DNA of 64,000 nucleotides from Pteria penguin (Eukaryota; Mollusca; Bivalvia; Pterioida; Pteriidae), in assembly GCA_035048485.1 (NCBI GenBank), contig CM068583.1:46691790-46755789 (forward strand), in the 5' to 3' direction. Positions within the stretch are counted from its first letter, which is position 1, and each line of letters starts with the position of its first letter. Position numbers and translations under genes: made by a program. Below, piece by piece: positions 23,176-34,589 of this stretch. Under the pieces are notes generated by a model, which was given only the letters and a program-made list of their open reading frames with translations, ran no database searches and was not told the DNA's origin.

Positions 23176-23739
23176 ACAAACAGACAGACCAAAATCTAGA
23201 TGCCTCGAATCTTTGACTACGGTGGCATAATGATACAGTTTTGCGAGTACAAAGGTGGCTGGTGACAATATAAGATTAAGTCGTACTTTATTCCTCTGAA
23301 ATTTACTTTGGTATATCGAATAGAAACTTACTGTAAACGAAACATCGGGACAAAGTACGATGGTGGAACTCATAGGAGATTCTAATCACTTCTAGTTTTT
23401 ATCCTAGATAAGGACAGGTGGAAACGCCATTATGCATTTGTATATGAATGTCAAATAACCAAGCTGTATCGTTCATCAAAACAATCATCACGAGGGTGAT
23501 TGTCATAGCGGTCATGCTAAAATCATTCCTGTAAAGCTTCAATGAATTTGCCAAAACCTTCAGAAGGGAATCACAAGTCAGGATTGACTTATACATAGGA
23601 AAAATGTCGACGTCCCTTTACTTAGTCCCAAAGTCAAGGAACAAAATGACACATGTATAATAAGAGCAGCGTCTAAAGTTGCATAATACGGCCACTGCTT
23701 AAATTAAGAAGAAAATATAAGCACTATGACTTTGCTGAT

Positions 23740-24120
23740 ATGAACTTGAATCAAGGTAATGACACATCCTTGGATCCTTAGCAAAAATTCTGTGGAATAT
23801 TCAAATCCATGCAAGGGGTAAAACGTTATGACCCGGATAAAGATTTGCCAAATATATGCTTTGTGACCTTGACCTTGCACATATTACCTTGGTTCAAGGT
23901 ACATGTAATGATACACCCTTGGGTCCTGGGAAATAATTCTGTGAAAAATTATTCAGATCCATGCAAGGGGTAAAAAGTTATGGTCCGGACAAAAATTTAC
24001 CGTGACCTTGAGCTCGCAGACATAACCTTGATTCACAATTATGTGAAATATTCAAATCCATGCAAGAAGTAACAAGCTGTGTTTGTGAAACACTAATGCC
24101 GCTGGCGGCACCAAAGTCCA
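23740..24120 (+). repeat. Dispersed repeat, two to three units of about 130 bp
   Basis: Repeated text 'aaggtaatgacacatccttggatcctta.caaaaattctgtg.aatattcaaatccatgcaaggggtaaaa.gttatg' appears at about 23755, 23900 and 24020 (the last truncated). Confidence 0.65.
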
Positions 24121-24129
24121 AAAAGTTAT

Positions 24130-24440
24130 TTTTAAAGTGACGGTCATTGTCAAGGTCAAAAGGTCATCGACCTTGATGTCAATTGAAAGGGCTTCATTAG
24201 TTGAGTACTCATGTCAAATATGAAGTCTCTATCCCTCACGGTTCAAAAGTTATAGCCAAGGTTAAAGTTGACAACAGACAAACAAACAAACAAAGAGGGC
24301 AAAAACAATATGCCCCGATCTATCGATCCGGAGGCATAAAAAGTTATGGTCAGGACAAACTATAACAGATGGACGAAGGACGGACAACGCTATAACATAA
24401 CACAACACCCCCACCTCCGTTTAAAGACGGGCCTATAAAA
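24130..24440 (+). repeat. AGGTCA-type repeat with terminal stem
   Basis: Near-identical to 11331-11552: AAGGTCAAAAGGTCATCGACC, then 'ctatccctcacggttcaaaagttatagccaaggtta', a CAGACAAACAAAC tail, and TGCCCCGATCTATCGATCCGGAGGCATAAAAAG. A second, different end (GGACGAAGGACGGACAACG...ACGGGCCTATAAAAA) follows at 24370-24440. Confidence 0.75.
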
Positions 24441-25125
24441 ACACATTGAATCTCACAGTTTGAGACTATGACTGAAAAACTTTCTATGCTGAAAAGTTTC
24501 TGGAGACTAAGTTTTTCAAACTATGTTTACAAGCGGATAAACTATGGACGTCCTCGAAATGTCTCAGCTGAACTGCAAGACTTCGAGCTAAATCGTGTGA
24601 CAGAATTATTTGAAGTACATCTGCATGACTGTATCGATTTCGTTAGTATTAAACACTTAAATTCTGAAAAAATCTAAAAGGCTGATGTGTTATAAAATAT
24701 TCTATAGAAGCTAGCTGCGTGTGAAGTAATCTACACTGGTACCGATGTAGACAATCACCAGCGTCGAAATTGGATGTACACAATCTCTACTCTGTCAGTG
24801 GAAAATTAAGACATACTGGTAAAATGTTGTATTTGTGTATGATATGATAGAAAAAGGTACGATAGGCCCCGGAATCTGCCTAAAACTAGAATTGTCCTTA
24901 CGGGACAAATACCCCCAGCAGCACCAAAAATTCAAAATAGAGAAAAGACCAAGGACAAAAGTAATGGTTTCAAATGTAAAATCTGTTCATGAGGAATCTC
25001 ATGAGCAATATAAAAGATCTACTATTTACAATTCACTGCACAATTCAATGCAGAAAGATCAGATACATACAGAACATGGATTAACAGTGTAATTCATAAT
25101 AAGATTATAAGAACATATACATGTA
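24441..25125. other. Non-coding stretch with two weak open frames
   Basis: Plus-strand frames at 24468-24677 and 24835-25092 have no recognisable domain. The second shares 'ctagaactgt..ttrygggacaaatacccc' with 37945-37975 and so is repeat-derived. No gene is supported. Confidence 0.4.
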
Positions 25126-25129
25126 CATG

Positions 25130-25448
25130 AAACATGGAAATCCTATTTCTCCCTGTTGAAAATATATGACCAATATTTAAGTTTTTGAGAAGAAGGTGAA
25201 GGTCAAGGGGATGTGTAAATTCTTCTTGTATCAGTGTACAGGACTTGTCATACAGAATACACACATGTAAAATGGACTCCCTATACCTCTATGGCGATAC
25301 TTTATCGTCAAAGTTTTTCCAAAAAAAGTCAAATGTCAAGGCCAAGGTCACAAGGTCAAAATGCTGGTACTGACTGAAAAGTCTTGCCACAAGGAATACA
25401 CATATGTAGTATGAAGGTCCCACCTCTTTCCTTTCAAAAGTTAAGGCT

Positions 25449-25479
<31 letters not shown>

Positions 25480-26345
25480 ATCGAGACCAAGGTCACAAGG
25501 TCAAAAATGTTGGTATTGACAGAAAGGTCTTGTCCCAAGAAATACACATGTGTAGTATAAAGGTCCCATCTCTTTTCTTTCAAAAGTTATCGCTAAGGTT
25601 AAAGTTTTTAAAAAGTAAAATGTCAAGGCCAAGGTCACAAGATCAAAAATTTTGGTACCAAAAGAAACGTCTTGCCACGAGGAATATACGTGTGTAGTAT
25701 GAATACCCAGTCTCTTCTGGTTTAAACGTTATGGCCAAGGACAAAGTTTTTAAAAAGTATGTCAAATGTCAAGGTCAAGATCACAAGGTCAAAACTTTTG
25801 GTACCAATAAAGGTCTTGCCACAAGGAATATACATGTGTAGTCTTAATACCTAGTCTCTTTTAGTTCAAAAGCTATGGCTACGGTTAAAGTTTTTAAAAA
25901 GTCAAATGTCAAGGCCAAGGTCACAAGGTAAAACATTTTGGTACCAAAAGAAACGTCTTGCCACGAAGAATATACGTGTGTAGTATGAATACCCAGTCTC
26001 TTCTGGTTTAAGCGTTATGGCTAAGGTTAAAGTTTTTCAAAAGTATGTCAAATGTCAAGGTCAAGGTCACAAGGTCAAAAATTTTTGTACCAAAAAAAGA
26101 TCTTGCCACAAGGAATATACATGTGTAGTATGAATACCCAGTCTCTTTTGGTTCAAAAGCTATGGCTACGGTTAAAGTTTTTAAAAAGTCAAATGTCAAG
26201 GCCAAGGTCACAAGGTAAAAAATTTTGGTATCAAAAGAAAGATCTTGCCACAAAGAATATACATGTGTAGTATGAATACTCAGTCTCTTTTGGTTCAAAA
26301 TTTATAGCTAAGGTTAAAGTTTTTAAAAAGTATGTCAAATGGAGA
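25130..26345 (+). repeat. Tandem array of an about 143-bp unit rich in AGGTCA
   Basis: About eight units run from the first CAAGG block to 26345. Each has 'aatgtcaaggccaaggtcacaaggtcaaaaattttggtacc', 'cttgccacaaggaatatacatgtgtagtatgaatacccagtctctt' and 'gttcaaaagttatggctaaggttaaagtttttaaaaagt'. Spacing between successive AAGGTCACAAGGTCA blocks is close to 143 (about 25347, 25487, 25630, 25773, 25913, 26060, 26203). Frames on both strands here are artefacts. Confidence 0.9.
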
Positions 26346-27115
26346 GGATTTGTAAATATAACGAAACTCCTAAACCTGACTCTGGTTTATACAGTCGTTT
26401 GCCAAAACTTAATATTTATTTTGATGGTTTAATTTGTATTTGTTTTAAACTTGACGCATATCTGTATTCTATTGAAAATCAAAATCAAGCATTTTGTAGA
26501 GTGCTTCTGTGTACACAACGGCAGTATTTACGACACGATAGTGTAGGTCTTCTATGAAATAAGTATTAACGCGTTCTGTATTCTGTATTCCGAAGGAACA
26601 CATCTTAATAAAATGTATATTCTTGTTCTCCTTATCACCGATATCACCATAACTCTGGTGTCTGATAGGTGATTGGACAATATTAACTATTAATATCACG
26701 AGATGCCGCTCCGATATTCGGCATGCACCCGTAGAAAGACCTTACGAATTCGTCAGGACCCCAAACGGTATCACCTGATTTCCATGTGTTACGTCAGGTA
26801 TCCACCTGTGGCACACACGCACATTATTTGAAGGAGGGAGTTGCCCTTTTTCTAATTGTTTTGTTTTGTTAGTTTGCTTATTTAAATTATTTTTAATGGA
26901 TGGGGTTGTTTGTTTTTTAACTTCTTTGTGATTATTGTCCTTGGTTGGACTTTTAGGGGGACGGGTATGTGTATTGTTTTAATTATTATTCATGTTCACT
27001 TGGAAAAGGCATTTAAGTGGCATTTCTCATCACTTTTTTCATGTCCCATGTTATGTTTTATTTCACTTCATGATTTTCAAATTATCAGACAACTTTGAAC
27101 TGATTTTTTTCTATA
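26346..27115. other. Non-coding stretch
   Basis: No exon is supported. A short GC-richer block at 26700-26830 contains CAGGACCCC and ACGTCAGGTATCCACCTGTGG but fits no feature I know. Confidence 0.4.
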
Positions 27116-27119
27116 TATG

Positions 27120-28065
27120 CTAAATGAAAATTTCGCTCACCTAAGCACAATTAGCTTATTCACAAACAAGTGACAGCTCAATTTTGGTAGAAGACTTTGA
27201 ATACTTTCAGTACTTATTTTCTGTAAAATATGGTAAAATTCTGTGAAATGGTTAATAATAAGAAGTCGAAAAATATGTAAGCCAATCATAGCTCTTGGCA
27301 GCCATCTTGAATGACAGACTGGGCCAAAAGATACAACTTTGGTATGGGATCTTAATAATTTATTTCCTGTAAGTTTTTGTGACACTCTGTGCAGCAGATG
27401 GGGAAAAGGAGTCAAAAATGTGACAGTCAATTAGGGCCATTGGCAGATATTTTGAATGACAGATCTGGTTTAAAAAAAATACAACTTTGGTAGAGAACCT
27501 TGAGTACTTGTACGACTTGGTGAAATTCTGTGACGTTGTTAATGAAAAGAGGGTGAAAATGTGTCGGCCAAACAGAGCCCTTGGTGGCCATCTTGGATTG
27601 TGAATCAGGTCGAAAGATACAATTTTGGTAGAGGGTCTTGAGTACTTACTTCCTACAAGATTTGGAAGTAATCTGTGAGGCAGTTAATGAGAAACCGAAA
27701 ATTTCTTCTTGTAAGGTCTGGTGAAATTTTTGGAAGCAGCTTTTGGAGAAAAGCTGAAAATGTTTCAACCAATCAGAGCCCATGGCGGCACCTTGGATTA
27801 CGGATCAGGTCGAAAAACACAAACTTGGTAGAGGACCTTGATTGCTTTCTTCTTGTCATGTTTGATGAATTTTTTTGCAGCAGTTGTGAAGAAGAAGTCC
27901 AATATATGTCAACCAATCAGGGCCTGCGGTGGCCATCTTGGATTACGAATCGTGTTGAAAACACAAACTTGGTACAGGACATTGAGTATTTACTTCCTGT
28001 AAGACTTGGTGAAAATCTGTAAGGTGATTGCAGTGAAGAAGTCGAAAATGTATCAACAAAGGGGC
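27120..28065 (+). repeat. 145-bp tandem family, diverged array of about six units
   Basis: It starts TTTCGCTCACCTAAGCAC. Units contain 'ccaatcagagcc', 'ggcggccatcttgga', 'acaaacttggtagaggaccttga', 'acttacttcctgtaagrtttggtgaaattctgtg' and 'gagaagaagtcgaaaatgt'. The same family forms the homogeneous array at 37990-39342. Unit-to-unit identity is low, so this is an old copy. Confidence 0.8.
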
Positions 28066-29585
28066 CTGGACAGGGAGTCTTTTAGATACATCATGGCATG
28101 GCTGTCGTGTAAATAGCTATTGCATTCTCCCTCAGCTATTTACACTAACCCTAACTGAATAGTAAATAGATACGTTTTGAAGTTGAGTCAGTTGAAGTTA
28201 TGTACATGACATGTACACAAAATACCACATGAATAGAAATATGTGAACAAACATTAATGTAGCCTCTACCTTCTCTAATACAATATTCCCAAATTCCCTA
28301 GTAGTGCAATATGTTGATCTTTCTCTGTGTATATATATGTCCACACGGCCTTTTCACTGTTTATATCTTTGCTTTAATACCTAACTTGTACTTCAGTGAT
28401 ATCAGGGTTCGAAATTCACTAATATTTAAGGTCGTCAAATTAGCAATTTGAAAGAAAAGACAACTTCCATTACATTTACTGAAATTTAACATTTGAGGTT
28501 GTGTTGATGACCAGACGATTGCGAATTTCCAACCCTGGTGATAGTATTCTCTACGAGTATGTGGATCTGCCTTTGTTTACTTCAGGTAAATCCCTCTGAT
28601 TGGCCGTGGCCATGTTGTCATACATAGGAATAGCTAATGCTAAGCTATTGAAGCTCTTTTTTTTAGCTCTGATAACTCACTCGAAATTATAGGGTGCCTT
28701 GAAAAGGATAAAGCCACCCTAACTGCTAAGTTTGCTTTGATTCTTAATGCAGTAATGGTTTTTGCGTAGTCATAAGATTTTAATTAATTGATGATTTTAT
28801 TTTTCAGAGAGCAATTCGAAATGTGATTAAGAAACTTTCGGAAGACAAGGATGAACCATTTATAATCAAGCACTTCAGATTTATTTGAATGCTTCTTATT
28901 TGTTTTTGTAGCATCAAGAAAAATGATGATGTGATGGCGAAAGTGGTAGGAGAGACAAAAGCAATATTCAGAGATCAGGGTTGGAGTCGTGGAATACTAG
29001 AAGGCGAGTTGAAATTCATTATTAGAATTAAATAATCGCATGTTACTTAATTAGGGAGATGCTATACATGACTTGTTCATCCTGTACGACTATTGAAAAG
29101 GAATACAGAATTTGTTCAGGGTGTTTCAAAATCTCAAAGAAGTAATGCTAATTTTCAAACAAGAGATTTAGCATCATATTTACTTGTCATGATTTATAGG
29201 ATTTTGCAATATCTTTCTGTCTCATAGCTTATAAGGGAAAAAAACTGGTTTATTGTGACGTAGTTTCACCATCTGCCATTCAACATTTTGGTCGTTTTAG
29301 TTGAAGCAAATTTGGTTACCAGTACTGAAAATAAATATTTGTTATATTTGAATTTGCCCCAGATGGGACAACAAATTGCATAACAGGAAACATGATTCTG
29401 TTGCATTTAAGGTTATAGATATTGTTTTTAAACAAGATATTCTTGCACAGTATTCAGAATTTAAGAAGTCAGAGTGTCAGTCTGGAGAGTCTATTGCTCC
29501 TCACCTTTTTTTGTTAAATTAATATATAAAGAATCAATATTTTGGTAGTTTAAGATATTGATAAATAATGAAACCTCTCTTTTTT
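28066..29585. other. Stretch with unconfirmed exon-like pieces
   Basis: After acceptor-like sites, 28808-28870 (RAIRNVIKKLSEDKDEPFII) and 28916-29033 (IKKNDDVMAKVVGETKAIF) are open and look more protein-like than the background. Neither has a good donor in phase, so no gene model is given. A TGTAAATAGCT...AGCTATTTACA hairpin lies at 28110-28135. Confidence 0.25.
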
Positions 29586-29590
29586 TTTAG

Positions 29591-29690
29591 AAGCGTCATC
29601 ATAAATCAAAGAACAGAAACGAGAAGGAAAGAGAATGGAAAGACCGAGCGCCACAGAGAACAAGCCAAAAAAAGCAAACGCATACGAGCT
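29591..29690 (+). CDS. Candidate internal exon of an unrecognised plus-strand gene
   Basis: After a T-rich acceptor (TTTTTTTTAG) 100 bases are open as one base plus 33 codons, starting SVIINQRTETRRKENGK and ending KKSKRIRA. The exon would end in phase 0 at a weak donor (GCT/GTTAAT). That allows an in-frame join to 30381-30482 and gives a continuous Arg/Lys/Glu-rich segment. The weak donor and low complexity keep confidence low. The frame also continues without a stop to 29948, so it may be unspliced or chance. Confidence 0.25.
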
Positions 29691-29984
29691 GTTAATACCA
29701 TTTCTCACATTTCTTTGAGGTTAATGCAAATTGCAATATGGTTTTGGTGCGCAAAACCTAGCACTACCAATACATGCGAAGGCGAATATGCTGGTATAAA
29801 GAATATATATAAGAACATGTATGTTTGTAACGGCAGATGGTTTAACAAGAGTTCATTGTATCATGAACATAATTATTATATCTGTGTTATGATTAGCATT
29901 ACTTTTTATGCCCCAGGTCTGAAAGGTCTGGGTGCATATAATGTATAGATCGTCCATTCCTCTTTTCACAAAATACAATAAATT

Positions 29985-30240
29985 TAATACTATTTGTCAT
30001 AAAGACTTCATATTTAACATGCATATACAACTAATGAAATCCTTTCAAATTAGACCAAGGTCAATGACCTTGTGACCTTGACTTTCAGAATAAAAATGCA
30101 ATAAATTTTGCACCATTTGATATAGAGATTTCATATTTGGTATACAAACTCAACTAATGAAACCCTTTCAAATAACACCAGGGTCAATGACCTTGTGGCC
30201 TTTGACCTATATTTCAAAATTTGCCACTGTGGGCTGTTTT
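29985..30240 (-). repeat. Dispersed AGGTCA-type repeat, two units
   Basis: Reverse-oriented units 'aactaatgaaatcctttcaaattagaccaaggtcaatgaccttgtgaccttgac' occur twice, followed by GCCACTGTGGGC and a T-tract. Confidence 0.7.
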
Positions 30241-30380
30241 TTTTTTTTATTTTTTTAACAAACACATCCTGTTCATTTCTTGTTTAGATCTCACTGTTGC
30301 AAAGTTATATTTGAAAGTCTTTTATTATGAATTAATATTGATATAAGCCTATATTGCTGACATTCTTTTATATGTTTTAG

Positions 30381-30482
30381 AAAGTGGAGAGACGACGCAG
30401 GGCCCTTGACGCCATGCCGTGGTCCCCTTCTTCAAAGAAGACGATGGAGGAAGTGTTAACAAAAGAATTTACTTCGCCATAA
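30381..30482 (+). CDS. Candidate 3'-terminal coding exon of an unrecognised plus-strand gene
   Basis: A good acceptor (CTTTTATATGTTTTAG) precedes 33 codons and a TAA (30480-30482). The residues begin KVERRRRALDAMPWSPSS and end TKEFTSP. Local base composition (about half GC at 30390-30440) contrasts with the AT-rich surroundings, as expected for coding sequence. A second frame is also open for 24 codons, so the frame choice rests on naturalness of composition and the phase-0 join to 29591-29690. The basic run followed by Met-Pro-Trp-Ser-Pro suggests a short nuclear or structural tail, but I cannot name the family. The 3' UTR could extend to an AATAAA at 32264-32269. Confidence 0.35.
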   Translation, partial: KVERRRRALDAMPWSPSSKKTMEEVLTKEFTSP

Positions 30483-31250
30483 AAGTCAGATGATGAGATA
30501 GGGGGGAGATATAGGATACCTTTCATTTGGGAGAGCTCTGCTTTGGCAAGAAAGAAAAAAAACCCTGGATATGAAGTACAGAGATTCAGTTCTTAAGACG
30601 GACCAAGCCAGGAGCCAACTAACCTTTGTTACAGATCACCCGACCGATTCAATTTCAGATGCGCCCCCAGCAGAGGCACCATCTTGGGTGATTTCATCTC
30701 GTTATTGAATGTTAATATTTTTATGCCTCCAGAATTGGAGATCGAGCGCCTTGACCAGTTTTTAATAACAGTTTTTACCCTTCATTTCCCCATCTGACAT
30801 AGCTGCCAGGGAGAGGGGGATTTATGTTTCACAAACACATTATCCAAGGTTTAATTTCATATTGGTTATCATGTAATTTTTTAATTCTTCCCTAAATGTT
30901 TTATTCACAAGTATCTAAAGCTGATATAGTTTTAAGATTATTGACGTCCATTATTAGAAATTAGAACTTTTTTTATATATTTTTGTCAAATTGCTTTTGC
31001 ATTTATACCTTGGTAAGTCAGGTGTTCTCTGTTTTTATATGTTTATCATTTATAGAACATAGTTGTTTGAATTTTGAACTTAACAGAAGTTTAGTAAATA
31101 TTTAGAGAGGAGAGGGCAGGGAAGATTATGTAATTTGATGATTTATTTTTTGCTTGCCAAGATGAATGTCTGAAGAGCTAATGTCATACCCTCAGCGTCA
31201 TTTTTGGCATCCATAGACATAACTTTATACCTGGGCTGTATCTTTTTATA
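30483..31250. other. Possible 3' UTR / intergenic sequence
   Basis: No coding feature is seen. Around 30720-30835 a decayed repeat end (TTTTTATGCCTCCAGAATTGGAGATCGAGC ... TTTCACAAACACA) shows that the AGGTCA-type family invaded here. Confidence 0.4.
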
Positions 31251-32055
31251 ATTGTTAGTGTGATGGCTTTCATATTTCACATACAAGATCCTCATGACAG
31301 GGATTTTCGTTTAGAATCATGACTTTTGACCTAGTGACTTTGAACTTTGACCTACTGTGCTTCATTTTTACTAATTGATGGCTGCTATTTACAAATATAC
31401 CCCTATCGGCGAGCTATGTTGTGTTCTGACCACACTTGTTGTAATGTATATATATTTTGTTTGCGTGAGAATCTAATAGAATTAGATGATTAAATAGTAG
31501 CTAGATGTACAATTAATATATATATATATCTCTAGCTACTTTTAAATTGTCTTCTGTCTTTTATTTATTGTATTTATTGTTGTCATGTATATACATTTTG
31601 TTTGTGTGGGAATTAAACAGAATCAGATAATTAAATAGTAGCTAGATATATGTACATGTATTTATAAAGAAAAATAGATGCTATTGTTATGTTTATATCC
31701 ACTGGTTTATTGGAAGTAAACTAATCCTATATTGCATTGGTTGTGATAGATGTAATTTTATCTTTATACCGGTAGTTGTTTTTTGCCCCTGTATCGATAG
31801 ATCAGGGGCATGTAGTTTTTGGCCTGTCTTTTTGTTTGTCTGTGGCAAAAAAACTTTAACCTTGACTATATCTTTTGAACCGTAAGAAGTAGGGCTTAGA
31901 TATTTTACATTCACTTTCCTTGGGACAACATCTTTCATTTGCGACCATGTGTTTTGAGATCATGACCTTGACCTAGATCTGTGACCTACTTAAAGAAATA
32001 AATATTGCTGCCAATAGGGCCGAGGCATGAGTGTTTCACAAACAAATCTTGTTTG
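31250..32055 (-). repeat. AGGTCA-type repeats in reverse orientation
   Basis: 'tgacctagtgactttgaactttgacc' near 31330, then two roughly 120-bp direct repeats ('tgtatatayattttgtttg.gtg.gaat.taa.agaat.agat.attaaatagtagctagat') at 31445 and 31585. A copy with its terminal stem (TTTTTGCCCCTGTATCGATAGATCAGGGGCA) follows at 31782-31812, and 'catgaccttgacctagatctgtgacc' at 31960. Confidence 0.7.
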
Positions 32056-32499
32056 TAATAGAAATAAGATAAATAGTAATAATTAATAAATACTACCTCA
32101 CAGATACCTGTATGTATGTGTTACAATATGTATTCATTACTGTTGCTATGTTAAAAAGTTTTTATTATTGAAGTTTTTTATAGAGATATATTTTTTGCTT
32201 GTTGCTAGTCAATAATATATCATGTTGATAAATACTGCATAATGTGTTGAAAATAGTATTGAAAATAAATGATTTATTGTTGAAAATTTGTTCAGCTTAT
32301 CATTTTTGGAAGTTGTAATTCTACTCTATAGTTTGTATGGTATGATTGGTTATCCTGTGAAATAATGAATAGGACTTCCCTACTTACACTTTTCCAATAA
32401 GACTGGAGATGAGTAGATGGCTGATGTCGGTATGGTGCATTAATGATTCAACTGTATAGAAAGCAGCTTAAGAAGTAGGTTTCATAAGAGATATGAAGT

Positions 32500-32890
32500 G
32501 GATTTCATAAGAAAACCAAATAAGGAAGCGTCTTTTTCCATATGGTTTCCTAGTGGTTTCCATGAATTCATATTGAATGGGAAGGTGTTGTAATCCGGGG
32601 TTTCCAGGTGGTTTCCATGAATTCATATTGAATGGAAAAGTGTTGGAAACCAGGGTTTCCAGGTGGTTTCCATGAATCGAAAGGTGTTGGAAACTACTTG
32701 GAAACCGGGGTTTACAGATGGTTTCCATGCGGTTTCCATTACGGAAACTGAGAAGTTAGTGCTTTCCAAGTGTATGGAAACCCAGGGTTTCCAAAATGGA
32801 AACCCATTGTAAACTACTTGGAAACCCGGGGTTTCCAAGTAAACCCGGGGTTTCCAAGTAGTTTCCTTCAGGATTCCATGGTGTGGAAAC
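32500..32890. repeat. Degenerate GGTTTCCA tandem array
   Basis: 'ggtttccaggtggtttccatgaattcatattgaatggaa' is duplicated at 32560 and 32610. It is followed by about ten looser GGTTTCCA/GGAAACC units on both strands (GGAAACCCGGGGTTTCC near 32820). Open minus-strand frames across it are artefacts. Confidence 0.85.
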
Positions 32891-32892
32891 CT

Positions 32893-33556
32893 AGTTTTCT
32901 TCCGGTGAATCAGAGGCAATAGCGGCAATCTTGCATCACGGATTGTGTCGAAAAACACAGACTTAGTATAGAACCTTGAGTATTTACTTCCTGTAAGTTT
33001 TAATTAACTTCTGTAAAGCCATTGCAGAGAGGAAGTCGAAAATGTATCAGCCAATCAGAGCCCATGGAGGCCAACTTGGACTACAGATCGGGTCAAAGAA
33101 CACACCTTTGGTAGAGGACCTTGAGTTCGTACTTTCTGTATGTTTTTGTGAAATTCTGTGCAGCGGTTTTGGAGAAGAAGTTGAAAATGTGTCGACCGAT
33201 CAGAGCCTGTGGCAGCCATCTTGGACTACCGATTGGGTCGAAAAACACACATTTGGTAGAGGATCTTGAGTTCGTACTTCCTGTATGTTTCTGTGAAATT
33301 ATGTGCACCGGTTTAAGAGAAGGCGTCGAAAATGTGTCAACCAATCAGGGCCAATTGCTGCTATTTTGCATTACGGATTGGGTCAAAAACACAAACTTCG
33401 TAGATGACCTTGAGTACTTACTTCTTGTAAGGTTTAGTTAAATTCTGTGAAGCTGTTGCAGAGAAGTCAAATTAGAAAAAGATTTTACGAAGTAAGACGA
33501 CGAAAGGCGCGCTATGACAATAGCTCACTTGAGCCTTCGGCTGAGGTGAGCTAAAA
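32893..33556 (+). repeat. 145-bp tandem family, about four units, with terminal hairpin
   Basis: Four units of the same family as 37990-39342, with CCAATCAGAGCC, CCATCTTGGA and TGTGAAATTCTGTGCAGC. The array ends at a hairpin, TAGCTCACTTGAGCC TTC GGCTGAGGTGAGCTA (33524-33554), the same end as at 39311-39341. Confidence 0.85.
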
Positions 33557-33950
33557 AGTTTCAGAAAGTCTTTGTTAGAAAGCTACTCAATAGTCTGATT
33601 GTACATCTCAAAGTGAAAGAAAACAATTCGTCTAGGTTGTAATGAATAGAGATGCAGAGAACTGGTCTTTACTTTTAAAATATTAAAGGAAATAAAACAC
33701 CGTGAAATTCATCTAAATTTGACAAAGTAAGACCTGTTTTTGAAATAATTAAAATCTTCACTTTTTTTATTAGTAAACCTGTTTCTCAGGCTAAAAACAC
33801 TCCACTCACAAAAGGAAATTTTAAGCTTGTTCACGATCTTTTAAAGTACATGCAAAATTTACATTGAAGCTGTCACAACAAAATTCGACTACAAAGTCAC
33901 GAAATATCTTAGTTCCATTGCAAACACAAAATACTTTTTGTATCTTATAT
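33557..33950. other. Non-coding stretch
   Basis: No feature is recognised. Confidence 0.4.
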
Positions 33951-33952
33951 GT

Positions 33953-34140
33953 TATACGTAACGTCAAAAATGGTGACGGCATCTGCCAAACATAAGACCT
34001 ATGCGACAGATCAACACGAAGCAGTGAGAGATGTTCACGTACTAACTTATACCGTGACACAGGGCGACAGGAAATCGCCGACAGGACTCGAACCCGAGAC
34101 ATCCTGGCTATAAACCAAACAAGCTACCGACAGATCTACA
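33953..34140 (-). repeat. SINE family 1 copy with tRNA-like head
   Basis: The body has AACGTCAAAAATGGTGACGGCATCTGCC and AAGCAGTGAGAGAT. The head complement is GGACTCGAACCCGAGACATC (box B complement GGACTCGAACC) followed by a degraded A box. Confidence 0.75.
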
Positions 34141-34364
34141 ACAGGTCTACAAAATACTTACAAGCTATACAAGAAAAGTTAAAATAACCTGGATCAGTTT
34201 GGATGAAATCTGACCAAATAGAAGAAAACAAAAATGAGTTAAAAGATGTCAATTTATTATATAGTACCTGAGTCTAATTATTTCAATTGTACTATGCTTT
34301 TTATTGTATCAGTCCAAACGGACCAAGAAATTACAATATTCCAGATTATCAGAATGGTTATGCT

Positions 34365-34490
34365 GATACATCTGTGACGGACACGTATCGGTCCTGATAG
34401 CGTCCGTCTTGATAGCGGAAGATTCTGGGTTCAATTCCCGGGTCCCGCCACATCTTTTTCTCCTTTCTGTTACATTTTGATGCCGTGGCC
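34365..34490 (+). repeat. SINE family 3, tRNA-like head, copy 1
   Basis: AGCGTCCGTCTTGATAGCGG and a well-paired T arm (CTGGG TTCAATT CCCGG) end in CCGCCACA, followed by a shared tail CATCTTTTTCTCCTTTCTGTTACA. A second copy follows 110 bases later. The D arm is degraded, so this is not a working tRNA gene. Confidence 0.6.
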
Positions 34491-34589
34491 AGCCCTCATG
34501 AATTGAATGCACAGTGTGAGGGTTACGTTCTTTGGGTTGTTGTGTGTTTTGGTTTCCAAGGTTGGAAACATCTGGCAGGAGAGGAGTAC

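Noticed and set aside
23399..23596. Minus-strand 65-residue frame with a hydrophobic segment, GPCR-like at first sight
   Set aside because: No conserved receptor motif, no splice sites and AT-rich codons; not supported.
26008..26298. Overlapping frames on both strands in the 143-bp array
   Set aside because: Open frames repeat with the satellite unit and shift frame from unit to unit.
28808..29033. Two exon-like open pieces (RAIRNVIKKLSEDK..., IKKNDDVMAKVVGETK...)
   Set aside because: Acceptor-like sites are present but no donor in phase. A weak resemblance to the TFIIA alpha N-terminus could not be sustained.
32468..32958. Minus-strand frames with repeated METT.KP
   Set aside because: Translation of the GGTTTCC array.
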